Shown piece by piece: positions 10,401 to 20,000 of a DNA stretch of 24,549 bases; within the stretch, counting starts at the first letter, position 1, and each line of letters opens with the position of its first letter. The translations under genes and the position numbers were made by a program. The DNA comes from Reclinomonas americana ATCC 50394 (taxonomy: Eukaryota; Jakobida; Jakobea; Jakobida), in NCBI GenBank assembly GCA_048213135.1, contig PS015103.1, positions 1-24,549 of the forward strand. The letters run 5' to 3'. Under the pieces are notes generated by a model that was given only the letters and a program-made list of their open reading frames with translations, searched no databases and was not told the DNA's origin.

Positions 10401-10594
10401 CCACTCCTCACCAATCGACGAGCATTCCACGTTCTCTTCGCGGCGGCATTGTAGGCGGGCGGTGGCGGAGGCCACAGCGCGGCAAACACCAGCAGCATGC
10501 TGGCGCCTGTCATGACGGCGAGTCCCGCCAGCTGCGAGCGCTCTTCTGTGCTGGCCAGGGTGACAATGGAGCGGAGGTCGTCGACGACTGACAT
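7444..10594 (-). CDS. Microbial (type 1) rhodopsin, 231 aa, five exons
   Basis: Exons on the - strand: 10594-10412, 8941-8792, 7943-7878, 7809-7609 and 7539-7444; all junctions are phase 0. It is a seven-helix retinal protein of the plasma or an internal membrane. Helix C carries ARYVEYSTAFPCIL, matching the RYADWLFTTP region of bacteriorhodopsin (BR). Helix F-G carries GVVWMLGHEG, then E200, then LYLICDCLLK. The spacings E190-E200-D208-K212 equal BR E194-E204-D212-K216, so K212 is the retinal Schiff-base lysine. The counterion position is Glu (E94), the cytoplasmic donor position is Ala (A105), BR W182 is Cys and BR P186 is Gly. The start MSVVDDL is chosen because it opens the first hydrophobic exon and gives a compact protein. 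Lack of a donor carboxylate argues against a classical outward proton pump; channel, sensor or atypical pump are possible. Intron 1 is about 1.47 kb and contains an N gap, so an extra small exon is not fully excluded, although the helix C-E spacing fits without one. Confidence 0.88.
7954..8791. repeat. CT-rich/GA-rich low-complexity intron with gap
   Basis: Within rhodopsin intron 2: a GAA/GGA-rich stretch (8045-8220), a 20-N gap (8247-8266) and a long CTT/CCT-rich stretch (8290-8780). The 40-nt sequence starting AAGTAATAAAAGAAGAAGAG lies immediately before the gap (8205-8246) and again immediately after (8267-8307), so the gap may be a mis-joined repeat. No exon seen. Confidence 0.85.
9175..10030. 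repeat. Complex minisatellite in rhodopsin intron 1
   Basis: Variable units of about 35-114 bp are built from three modules: CATTCTCAAACAGCA-GGCTTCCCAG, CTTTGCTCTCGCCAGCAGTG and TTTCATGGCTCC-CATTCCCTCTC. GGCTTCCCAG or a close variant occurs at 9261, 9363, 9444, 9552, 9660, 9695, 9807, 9896 and about 9988. All frames on both strands stay largely open, but the unit lengths are not uniformly multiples of three, so I treat it as non-coding intron sequence. Confidence 0.9.
10031..10411. repeat. C/T-rich low-complexity sequence and 70-N gap
   Basis: CT repeats (10187-10203), then CCCCTTT-type homopyrimidine on both sides of N 10261-10330, including a poly-C run near 10362-10380. It is the first part of rhodopsin intron 1 as read on the - strand. 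No coding content seen. Confidence 0.85.
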
Positions 10595-11353
<759 letters not shown>

Positions 11354-14300
11354 ATGAGCAAAGCGGAAACGCACGCACGTGAGGGGATCAGCGCCGCTCA
11401 AAGGGAGAGGCTCGAAAGAGCATTCATGGAGAACCCGCACCCCGACAAGTGAGTGAGAGCGGGTAGCTATAGTGCGCATGCTGCGCGCGCGCAGCGTGTG
11501 ACGTGCACTCTCGCGATCGATCTCGTTGCTCATCTTCCCTGGCGCCGGCTTACAGGGAGGTGTTGCAACAACTTGCTAACGAGTTGGGGCGCTCCCTCAA
11601 GTCGACAACGCTTTGGTTCACGACTCGACGCAAACGGTGATCATGAGATCACCCTTGATGCATTTTTTTGAAGATTGGTCACTGACGGCACGTGGATCCG
11701 CCAGCGGACCACGAAAGGAGGGTGCCCACGACTGGTTCGACGCCGAGCAAAAGAAATGCCTCGAGCTTTCTTATGCGAAGAATCGTTATCCCACGCGGTG
11801 TGTGTGACCGTTGCATGTCCTGCTGTCCTTCCTTCTGACGCTCGTCCCGCTGCAGTGACGAAGTGCAGAAGTTGGTTGACGAAGTGGGGCGCTCAGAGAA
11901 AACTATTCGCACATGGTTCAGCTCTCAACGTTTCCGGTGAGTTGCTCGTCTCTCTCGCTTCACGACTTTCAAATATTGCTCACGATATCGGTTCGACATG
12001 TCGACAGTGACGGTTGCACGCGTGCCCGCGTGCCCTTTTCCGACGAAGAAATTAAACGATTGGAGGAGGCGTACCAGCAAAGCGAGTCCGTGCTGAGCGC
12101 GTGAGTGTCTGTTCGTGTACATGTTCAATTAGTGTCACTCTCGTTGTTAATAATTACGATTGTATCTGGATGTAGGACTCTAAGGAAGGAGCTGAGTGAC
12201 GAACTGGGTCGCACCGAGCATTCTGTCGGCTCCTGGTACAAGAACAAACGCAAATTGGAACGGTACGCTTACATCTCGTTGCCTCTCTTGATCTTCTGCA
12301 CTGTTGATTTCATCAATGACTATTCAATAGTGCCGGATCCGGAGTAGCTTCATCAGCGGCGTCAGCGTCGGCGCCGGCGAGCGAGTCGCGTCTTTGGTTG
12401 CCGTACTCCGACGAGGAGAAAGAGCGCTTGGAGCGAGTGTTCATCGACAATGACCGCCTTCTCCCACCCAGGCATGTTCGACAAGTCGCTCTTCCAGCTG
12501 TTTTGTGCCACCCTTTTCCACTGACTTCTTTTGTAGTGATGTTCTGCAGAAGCTAGCGGCTGAGTATAAGCGTACACCGCGTGCCATCCAAAACTGGTAC
12601 AAACGATTTAGCCGGTGAGTGGACGTCCGTTGCCTTCCTGCTCAGCTTACTGCTTACTAACTCTGATATCAATTTATAGTGAACAAGCGCTAGCAGCCGC
12701 ACCATCAGCGCCGCAGTGTGTCTCCGGAAAGTTCACCGCCGACGAAATTGCATTATTGGAAAGGGTTTTCGTGCGATATCGCCAGTACCCGACAAGGTGA
12801 CTAATACTGGCCTGCGCCATGGCCAGTCATTCGCGTACCGGTACCAATCCATGCACTGATGCCCATCTTTGTTCGAACACAGGCCAGTTGTGCATAGTTT
12901 GGCTACGCGGTTTCGACGCACCGTAAGCAGTCTAAAACAATGGTTTACTCGCCGCCGTCACCGGTATGTAGACGTCTGTACATGTCTCTCATGCACGTGC
13001 TTTTTTTGAGCCATGTATGTGTCTGCAGTGCTGCAGCAGGACTTCGATGTCGAACTACAAGCCAACGTCAATCGCAACGAAAGCTGCTGCAGCAGGCACT
13101 CGTAGACAATCCGAATCCGAACAGGCTTGTACTTTGCTGTACCCGCATTTTATTGTGCATCTTTTACTCAGCTCACATTTCGGACTCTGCAGGAAAACGG
13201 TGCAAAAACTGTCTCAGAAACTGACTGCCGTACCGAGCGAAGTTGAGCGCTGGCTTAAAAAAAAATCGGGGTGCCGAACGGTTTGTCTATTGGTTGCGAA
13301 ATGGCGTGGCTGCTGATTGATCACTGACCGATTGAATTTGAGCAGTGCATGTGATGGGGACGGATCGGGATCGGGATCGGGATCGGGAACAGCAGCTGAA
13401 GCGCCGTTGGTGTCCGCACGAGCGGCTGAAGCGCCAGCGAAGGAAGCACCAGCAAAGGTACCGGTGACGAAGAAGCCGTATTCGACATCCGAGCTGGAAC
13501 AATTGGAGGAGGTGTTTCGTGTTTCCAAGAATCCAAGCGGGTCTGTATGTTTCCTCGATATTCTCTTAATGCAATCTGCGCTCATCGTCGGCTACGAACA
13601 CAGCGAGGTGCGGGAGCAATTGGCGAAAAGCATGGATCGGACAAGGCGCGCCATCGACACGTGGTATGTTCGCAGACGCAAACGGTTTGTCTGGTTATTC
13701 GTTTTTTGTCTTTGCTGCTGATTGGTATTGATCACTGATTGCACACGTTGGGCAGTGATCGCGACGGACCTGCGCTTGCGCCAGCTGCAGGTGCCCGCAA
13801 ACTGGTAGGTATACCGTTCACCGAGAGTGAAAAGGAGCAGCTCGAAAAAGTGTTCGTGCACAACCCCATGCCAAATAGGTACAGTAATACTGGTTGTCCG
13901 CTTACTGTTTCTTATATTTGTACTAATGTCCGGCAACAGTGATGTCCAGCTGCAGCTGGCTCGCGATATGGAGCGGCCTGTGGATGCGATTAATGGCTGG
14001 TTCCTGCGCAGGCGTCTGCGTGATCGGTACTGCTCGTCTCCCTCGCTGTGCTGCTGCTGATTTATCACTGATTTCGATTACAGTTTGAATGGTGATGGTG
14101 CTGATGGCGCTGGTCCAGCGAACGAGGCGGGTCACAGGAGGCGGCTTACCGAACCGGAAAAGGAACGACTTGGAGAGGTGTTCGCCGTCAACCAGTATCC
14201 CGACTTGTGCGTCAGCTGTTTGCATTCTTGTTTGTTTTCGTGTCGTCCTCCGTGCTCACGATAATTTCCACTCTTAACTTTACACAGCACGGTCCTAAGG

Positions 14301-15305
14301 CAACTGGCTGCCGAGTTGGGCCTGCCAGCCAGCCGTCTCCAAAACTGGTTCAAAAAGCGCCGGACGTTGCATCTGTGCCGATGCGGAGAATCTCTGCATC
14401 CACTATACGGATACCCTGCCTCGCCGAGACGCCGCGAATGCTGTTCCGCGTGCAAATTGCCCGGCATGGAATATTTGGGTCCCAGTCCATGCCAGTGTCG
14501 GAGCGCACGTGCCGATTACGGCAATCTTGGCCAAGATCCCACTTGTTGCATCCAATGCCGGAAGCGGAGGATGGTACTGCTTCGCCACCCGTATTGCGAG
14601 TCCGAGCATCACACTCCAGGGCCTGTATTTCACACACTCGTCCAGAAGTGGGGAGACAGTTGTGGCGTTTGCAAGGCCTGGGGGACTGGATTTGTGCCGC
14701 CGTCCTACGGATCTAAAGAGACTGTAGTCGTGCAGTATCTGCACGAACAGGGCTTTGAGTGGAAATCGTGGAACCAGCTTGTGCAAGGCAACGTTTGCTA
14801 CCGGTATCGCCCCGACCTCTATTTTGAGCTGGAGAACGGCACTGGATGCATTGTCGAGGTTCGGTGGTAGCGCATCAGAACTGCCCGCGTACGGCGTACA
14901 GTTGCTCATAACCTTTGTGCATGCCGAACACAGGTCGATGAGTTCGAACACGACTACACGCACAACCCTCTGAAGGCCGGCGCCTATGAACCTGCTTGCG
15001 AGGCCTCTCGCATGCTGAACATTTGGTTCACGCTCGGCTGCGCCCCACTTTCTTTTATCAGATTCAACCCAGATGGGTGCACGCCGGCCGAATACCAAGA
15101 GCGTCTGCAGTCACTGGCCGACGTTTTGCGGCACACTCTGGAGAATCAACAGATTGCGGACGACGCCGAGGACGACATTGCGAACAGGATTTCGGTTCGA
15201 GTCGTTTATATCGGCTACACAGCCGGGCGGGAGCGGGAGTGCGTGGCAGCAGTGGAGGAGGCGCGACAGATGGCCGATGATCAGCTTTTCGGCGGACGAC
15301 AGTGA
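11354..15305 (+). CDS. Nine-homeodomain protein fused to Cys-rich zinc-like region and PD-(D/E)XK-type nuclease, 890 aa
   Basis: Nineteen exons: 11354-11448, 11556-11636, 11705-11797, 11856-11936, 12008-12100, 12176-12262, 12331-12471, 12537-12614, 12680-12796, 12883-12963, 13029-13124, 13193-13270, 13346-13540, 13604-13684, 13756-13878, 13940-14026, 14084-14206, 14288-14858, 14934-15305 (TGA). The first 17 introns are all phase 2; the last is phase 0. The ATG follows an in-frame stop at 11306. Domains: homeodomains 1-9 over residues about 5-602; Cys region 607-705 (CRC, CC..C, CQC, CC..C); nuclease-like domain about 720-890 with P752-D753, E767-V-D769-E and H773, then R810-FNPD. Known homeodomains bind DNA sequence-specifically, and PD-(D/E)XK folds cleave DNA, so a nuclear targeted nuclease or a derivative is inferred. 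It may instead be a domesticated mobile-element protein or a catalytically dead regulator, since the usual motif lysine is Asp here. Confidence 0.87.
12472..12536 (+). other. GC-AG intron inside HD4
   Basis: The phase-2 junction requires the intron to begin GCATGT after CCCAG and end TTTTGTAG. No GT within a few bases keeps both the reading frame and the homeodomain intact. The equivalent introns of most other homeodomains begin with GT. Confidence 0.7.
13125..13192 (+). other. GC-AG intron inside HD6
   Basis: The intron begins GCTTGT after AACAG and ends CTCTGCAG, phase 2, at the position equivalent to the GC-AG intron of HD4. A GT four bases downstream would be phase 0 and break the frame. 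Confidence 0.7.
14376..14597 (+). other. Two Cys-rich repeats between HD9 and the nuclease
   Basis: Residues 607-640 and 645-675 form two similar units: C-x-C, then 15-18 residues containing YG, then C-C-x2-C, then a basic or Gly stretch and Met (LPGMEYL and KRRMVLL). The spacing resembles the EsV-1-7 type zinc-binding repeat (C-x4-C-x16-C-x2-H) known from brown algae and other protists, with the final His replaced by Cys. Further Cys (C680, C702, C705) may complete a third site. Zinc binding is inferred; the family match is from memory. Confidence 0.6.
14649..15305 (+). other. PD-(D/E)XK-type nuclease domain
   Basis: Residues about 698-890. The core reads RPDLYFEL, a Gly turn, CIVE, an intron, then VDEFEHDY, and about 35 residues later FIRFNPDG. 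This order (PD, hydrophobic strand, ExD-E-x2-H, helix, FxRFNPD) matches a nuclease-like family I recall from algal, stramenopile and large-DNA-virus proteins. The usual (D/E)XK lysine is Asp769. The last intron separates E767 from V768-D769. Catalysis is plausible but unproven. Confidence 0.72.
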
Positions 15306-15481
15306 GTGTCGCCGCGGTATTTCCCCCGCCACGGCCGGCGTCAGTGGCTGGCACATGTACAGACAATGATGCGAAGTGAACAATCTGCGTTTGAGTTAAC
15401 CCAAGTTTCGGATTGCCCTCCCGCAAGGCAAACCAGCAACAACGATTTCATTGCGAGCTGAGGTGCAAAGACCCAGGAATC

Positions 15482-15491
15482 TTCTCTTTCT

Positions 15492-15571
<80 letters not shown>

Positions 15572-16400
15572 NNNNNNNNNNNNNNNNNNNNNNNNNNNNN
15601 NNNNNNNNNNNNNNNNNNNNNNNNNNNNNNNNNNNNNNNNNNNNNNNNNNNNNNNNNNNNNNNNNNNNNNNNNNNNNNNNNNNNNNNNNNNNNNNNNNNN
15701 NNNNNNNNNNNNNNNNNNNNNNNNNNNNNNNNNNNNNNNNNNNNNNNNNNNNNNNNNNNNNNNNNNNNNNNNNNNNNNNNNNNNNNNNNNNNNNNNNNNN
15801 NNNNNNNNNNNNNNNNNNNNNNNNNNNNNNNNNNNNNNNNNNNNNNNNNNNNNNNNNNNNNNNNNNNNNNNNNNNNNNNNNNNNNNNNNNNNNNNNNNNN
15901 NNNNNNNNNNNNNNNNNNNNNNNNNNNNNNNNNNNNNNNNNNNNNNNNNNNNNNNNNNNNNNNNNNNNNNNNNNNNNNNNNNNNNNNNNNNNNNNNNNNN
16001 NNNNNNNNNNNNNNNNNNNNNNNNNNNNNNNNNNNNNNNNNNNNNNNNNNNNNNNNNNNNNNNNNNNNNNNNNNNNNNNNNNNNNNNNNNNNNNNNNNNN
16101 NNNNNNNNNNNNNNNNNNNNNNNNNNNNNNNNNNNNNNNNNNNNNNNNNNNNNNNNNNNNNNNNNNNNNNNNNNNNNNNNNNNNNNNNNNNNNNNNNNNN
16201 NNNNNNNNNNNNNNNNNNNNNNNNNNNNNNNNNNNNNNNNTCTCTCTCTCTCTCTCTCTGCTCTCTTCTCTCTACTCTCTCTCTCGTCTCCTACTTTCGT
16301 CGTCTACTTCTTATTTCTTCTTCTTCTTCTCTCTCTCTCTCTTCTCTCTTCTCTCTCTCGCTCCCATTTTGCGTCACTTCTTTTTCTTTCTTTCTTTAAG
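15482..16400. repeat. (CT)n tract with 669-nt gap
   Basis: CT dinucleotides run from about 15495 into N 15572-16240 and out to about 16400, with CTT-rich sequence at the right end. It follows the stop of the homeodomain-nuclease gene at 15305. 15306-15481 is unique sequence, presumably its 3' untranslated region. Confidence 0.93.
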
Positions 16401-16439
16401 TCTCTCTCTCCCTCCCGGGCCCCATCTCTCGAGATGTTG

Positions 16440-16790
16440 CATTTTTGTTCGCTATCGGTCATGCAGGACAACTCTAATGTGCGTCGCATGACATGGTACC
16501 ATGGTGGCGAAGCGGACTGTGACACAAGCACTTGATCACTCTATCACTCTTCGCATTGCTGGATGATTGCGCACATCTCTTGTTGTTGTCTCAGCTGATC
16601 TGATCAATGCGACACGATTGCGAAATCCATTTGAGGCCAACACGCGCGCGTACGCGTTTGATTGGCTTTGTCTTCTGAAAGGGAAAGATGACTGTTGGAG
16701 AAGATTTCATCTATTGTTGGTGTGCCAAGGTCATTGTCGGCAAGGGATCTGTGGACGATTGTCGCATTACTGTAATGTGGTGAATAAAGT
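16440..16790 (+). other. Possible 3' end of a + strand gene with AATAAA
   Basis: Weak evidence only. A TGA at 16781-16783 ends a short frame (GEDFIYCWCAKVIVGKGSV and on), and AATAAA at 16783-16788 is followed by GT-rich sequence, as at polyadenylation sites. A CAG at 16464 and a TCTCAG at 16594 are candidate acceptors with open frames behind them. I could not build a phase-consistent chain, and any upstream exons would be in the gap. It may be spacer instead. Confidence 0.25.
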
Positions 16791-17004
16791 GTTTTGTTCG
16801 TTTGAAATTACCTTCCTCTCGCCCCCCTCCCTGTCATCGCTCCTTCAAAATGCATGTGTTCATTTGCAACAACGAGCCAACCCAACATGCTCGGTTCCAG
16901 TCGAGGGAGGCGAGTTCACAAAGACAGCAAAAGGGGAGGCAAAACGCGTGAAAAAGGGGGAAAAGATGAAATTGGCCAAGAGAGGACCAGGAGGTGGCGA
17001 GGGC

Positions 17005-20000
17005 CTAGTTAGGAAGGCTCTCACACATACCGTAATTGCAGAAGCTCCCAGAGCAGCACTCCGTGCTGTCGTTGCAGCTGACGCCGGTAGCGCCGCAGGT
17101 TGCAGAGCACAACCCGTAAACACAAAAAGATGAGCAGCAAAAAATGCCGCTTATGCACGAGGTGCCGTTGCCGCTGCACGCCGGCGTGCAGGTCCCGTAC
17201 GTGCATGAATTTGAGCAGCAGTCCCCACCGCTCGAGCAGCTGGCACCATCTGTCGCGCACGCGCACCGCGCAACGCCAGTGGACGTGGAGCACTCGCTGC
17301 CCTCGGCGCACTGCGCAACGATCGAGGTGGTGCCGTAGACGCACGTCAGCACCGCACGGCGGTTCAGCGAGCACGTCGTGGTGCCGTCGGGCAGCGTGCA
17401 CACGCCGCAGTCGGAGCCGCCGTAGCCGGTGGGGCACGTGATCGGAGCGCCCTGCGCCGCACGACCAATCGCCACCCACGTCACGTACACAATGTCCGAC
17501 GCGTCCGCACCGCTGGCGTTGTACGAGATCGCCGTCACGTAGTCCTCGTTGCCGAGGCGCTTGGTGGTGAACTGCAGCGACGACTGATCGACGCGGTTCT
17601 GCACAATGGCCGCCGACGACTTCCAGCCGCGCAGGAACAGCTGAATGCCAAGGGTGGCGCGCAGCAGACCGTTGGGGGTCGACGACGTCACCAGGCTGGC
17701 CGTCTGCGTGGTGGCGGCGCCGGGGTGGGTCGTTTCTGGACAAAAGAATTTAGACAAAATTTCGCAATTGCACTGTGTATCAACTCGCGGACACAAAACA
17801 ACAAGGACAGACATCACACAGTAGATCGCGCAGCCAATCTCTCTCTCTCTCTCTCTCACGCANNNNNNNNNNNNNNNNNNNNNNNNNNNNNNNNNNNNNN
17901 NNNNNNNNNNNNNNNNNNNNNNNNNNNNNNNNNNNNNNNNNNNNNNNNNNNNNNNNNNNNNNNNNNNNNNNNNNNNNNNNNNNNNNNNNNNNNNNNNNNN
18001 NNNNNNNNNNNNNNNNNNNNNNNNNNNNNNNNNNNNNNNNNNNNNNNNNNNNNNNNNNNNNNNNNNNNNNNNNNNNNNNNNNNNNNNNNNNNNNNNNNNN
18101 NNNNNNNNNNNNNNNNNNNNNNNNNNNNNNNNNNNNNNNNNNNNNNNNNNNNNNNNNNNNNNNNNNNNNNNNNNNNNNNNNNNNNNNNNNNNNNNNNNNN
18201 NNNNNNNNNNNNNNNNNNNNNNNNNNNNNNNNNNNNNNNNNNNNNNNNNNNNNNNNNNNNNNNNNNNNNNNNNNNNNNNNNNNNNNNNNNNNNNNNNNNN
18301 NNNNNNNNNNNNNNNNNNNNNNNNNNNNNNNNNNNNNNNNNNNNNNNNNNNNNNNNNNNNNNNNNNNNNNNNNNNNNNNNNNNNNNNNNNNNNNNNNNNN
18401 NNNNNNNNNNNNNNNNNNNNNNNNNNNNNNNNNNNNNNNNNNNNNNNNNNNNNNNNNNNNNNNNNNNNNNNNNNNNNNNNTCTCTCTCTCTCTCTCTCCC
18501 ACGCACACACACACACACACACTCACTGTGCATCGACTCGCGGACACAAAACAACAGCAACAGCAACGACAACAAACAGACATCACACAGTAGATCGCAC
18601 AGCCAATCTCTCTCTCTCTGAGGTGGGTGACGAGGACGCACCACCCGACAGCATGACAAAGCCGCTGTTGTTGGTGTTGTCGGGGCGAGTCGGCGCCACA
18701 GCAAAGCGCGCAGAAATGGCCTCGATGCGCGAGTCGCCGCTCACCGTGCCCTTGATGACAAAGCTGGTGCGCGACGCCGAGCTGCTCGACAGCGAAAAGT
18801 TGTCACCGCGAACGCGTCCGTCGTTGCCGACAGCCGACTTGCGGATTGACAGCACGCCAATGACGGCCACAGGAATGGCCGGCACCGATGCAAACTGGTA
18901 CGCCGACGACACGCTCACCAACTGCGCAGACGGGGAGTGAGTTGTCTGAGCACAAGAGGCAAGAATCTCCAAACAGACACGCAACAGATGGGCTGTTCTT
19001 GTTCAGCGCATCCGTCACCCACGCCTTGCTTGTCAGCGTGCGCTGACCGTCCATCGACAGCGCATTGGTCTGGTGCACGTAGTACGCCAGGTAGCCTGTA
19101 TCACAAGAGAAGATATATGAGTCTCGTGTTGTTGTCTGTCCCCCCTTCCCACAATCTTCGTTAACTCAACTGAGCGTGACGGTGGGTCCCTGCTGCCCAG
19201 AAGTCGACACACCGTAGCAACGAGTCGACATCTTCGCCACAGTCACCACCGGCTCCGCGCAGAAGGCAGAAGTGCCGTCAGCCGGCTCGTTGGCCAGAGT
19301 GGAAATCGGCGCGGCCTGCTGGTTGCCGACACTGGCAAAACCGATCAAGACACGCGGGCGGCGGAAGAACTCGCTCGCAAACGTCAACTGAATGGTGGTG
19401 GTCGTCACCGCCAGTGTCGACATGGTCGGCTCAGCAGCCAACGGAGTCGACGTGGGAGTGGGGGCGCTCGTGTTGAGACCGCCGTCGGTCATGAAGCCCG
19501 AGACAAACGACTCCTCGGCCGATTCGTACGGTCCGTTGTTGGCCGCCACACACAGCTTGTAGGCACCGCCACCGCGAGAGCCGTTCGGGGTGATGTTTGC
19601 GCGGAACAGGCGGCAACCGGTGATGAACTGGCACGCATCGGCGCCGCTGCGCGTAAACACCGCACCGACACTGCCCGTCAGCGTCGAGTAGTCCGACAGG
19701 GTGGAGCAGTCGGCGCCCGCCGGCACCAGCTTGAAGCTCGTGCAGTCGGTGAGGTTGTCAGCCGACGAACCAATCACGATCGAGTTGGCGCTGCCGTACT
19801 TGAGCACGGGCGGATTGGCAAAGGAGACCACGGGGGTCGACGAGGCGGAGGTGACAACAATCGGGACCGTTTGCAGGCGGTAGACGGCGGTGCCGCCGGC
19901 CTGGAACCTACAAGAGGGGAAGGGTGAGAGGGGGAAGGGGAAGGGAGCAGGAGAAGGGAAGGGAAAGGAAGGGGAAGGGAAGGGAAGAGGGAAAAGAAAT

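Larger units (their letters stand above)
11354..14365 (+). other. Array of nine homeodomains, residue table
   Basis: Genomic spans and residues at homeodomain positions 48-53: HD1 11354-11636 WFTTRR; HD2 11705-11936 WFSSQR; HD3 12008-12262 WYKNKR; HD4 12331-12614 WYKRFS; HD5 12680-12963 WFTRRR; HD6 13029-13270 WLKKKS; HD7 13346-13684 WYVRRR; HD8 13756-14026 WFLRRR; HD9 14084-14365 WFKKRR. All have the helix-1 pattern L-x3-F/Y (HD6 is the weakest, KLLQQAL) and most have a helix-2 L-x(A)-x2-L/M. In HD1 the L16-F20-W48 spacing is exactly canonical (L20, F24, W52). HD3, HD4 and HD5 carry one or two extra residues before the internal intron. Linkers are Ala/Pro-rich, with a Gly-Ser run between HD6 and HD7. 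Confidence 0.85.

Noticed and set aside
14403-15098. Antisense open frame of 231 codons opposite the nuclease exons
   Set aside because: It is the shadow of the strongly supported + strand coding exons and crosses their intron.
11637-15305. Retrotransposon or DNA-transposon open reading frame
   Set aside because: No terminal repeats, reverse transcriptase, integrase or transposase motifs are visible; many spliceosomal introns argue for a resident gene, although an ancient mobile origin of the nuclease part stays open.
17021-17743. Second - strand frame of 240 codons (His/Arg-rich) over the last exon of the secreted protein
   Set aside because: It is an alternative-frame shadow; the Cys-repeat frame is phase-consistent with the preceding exons.
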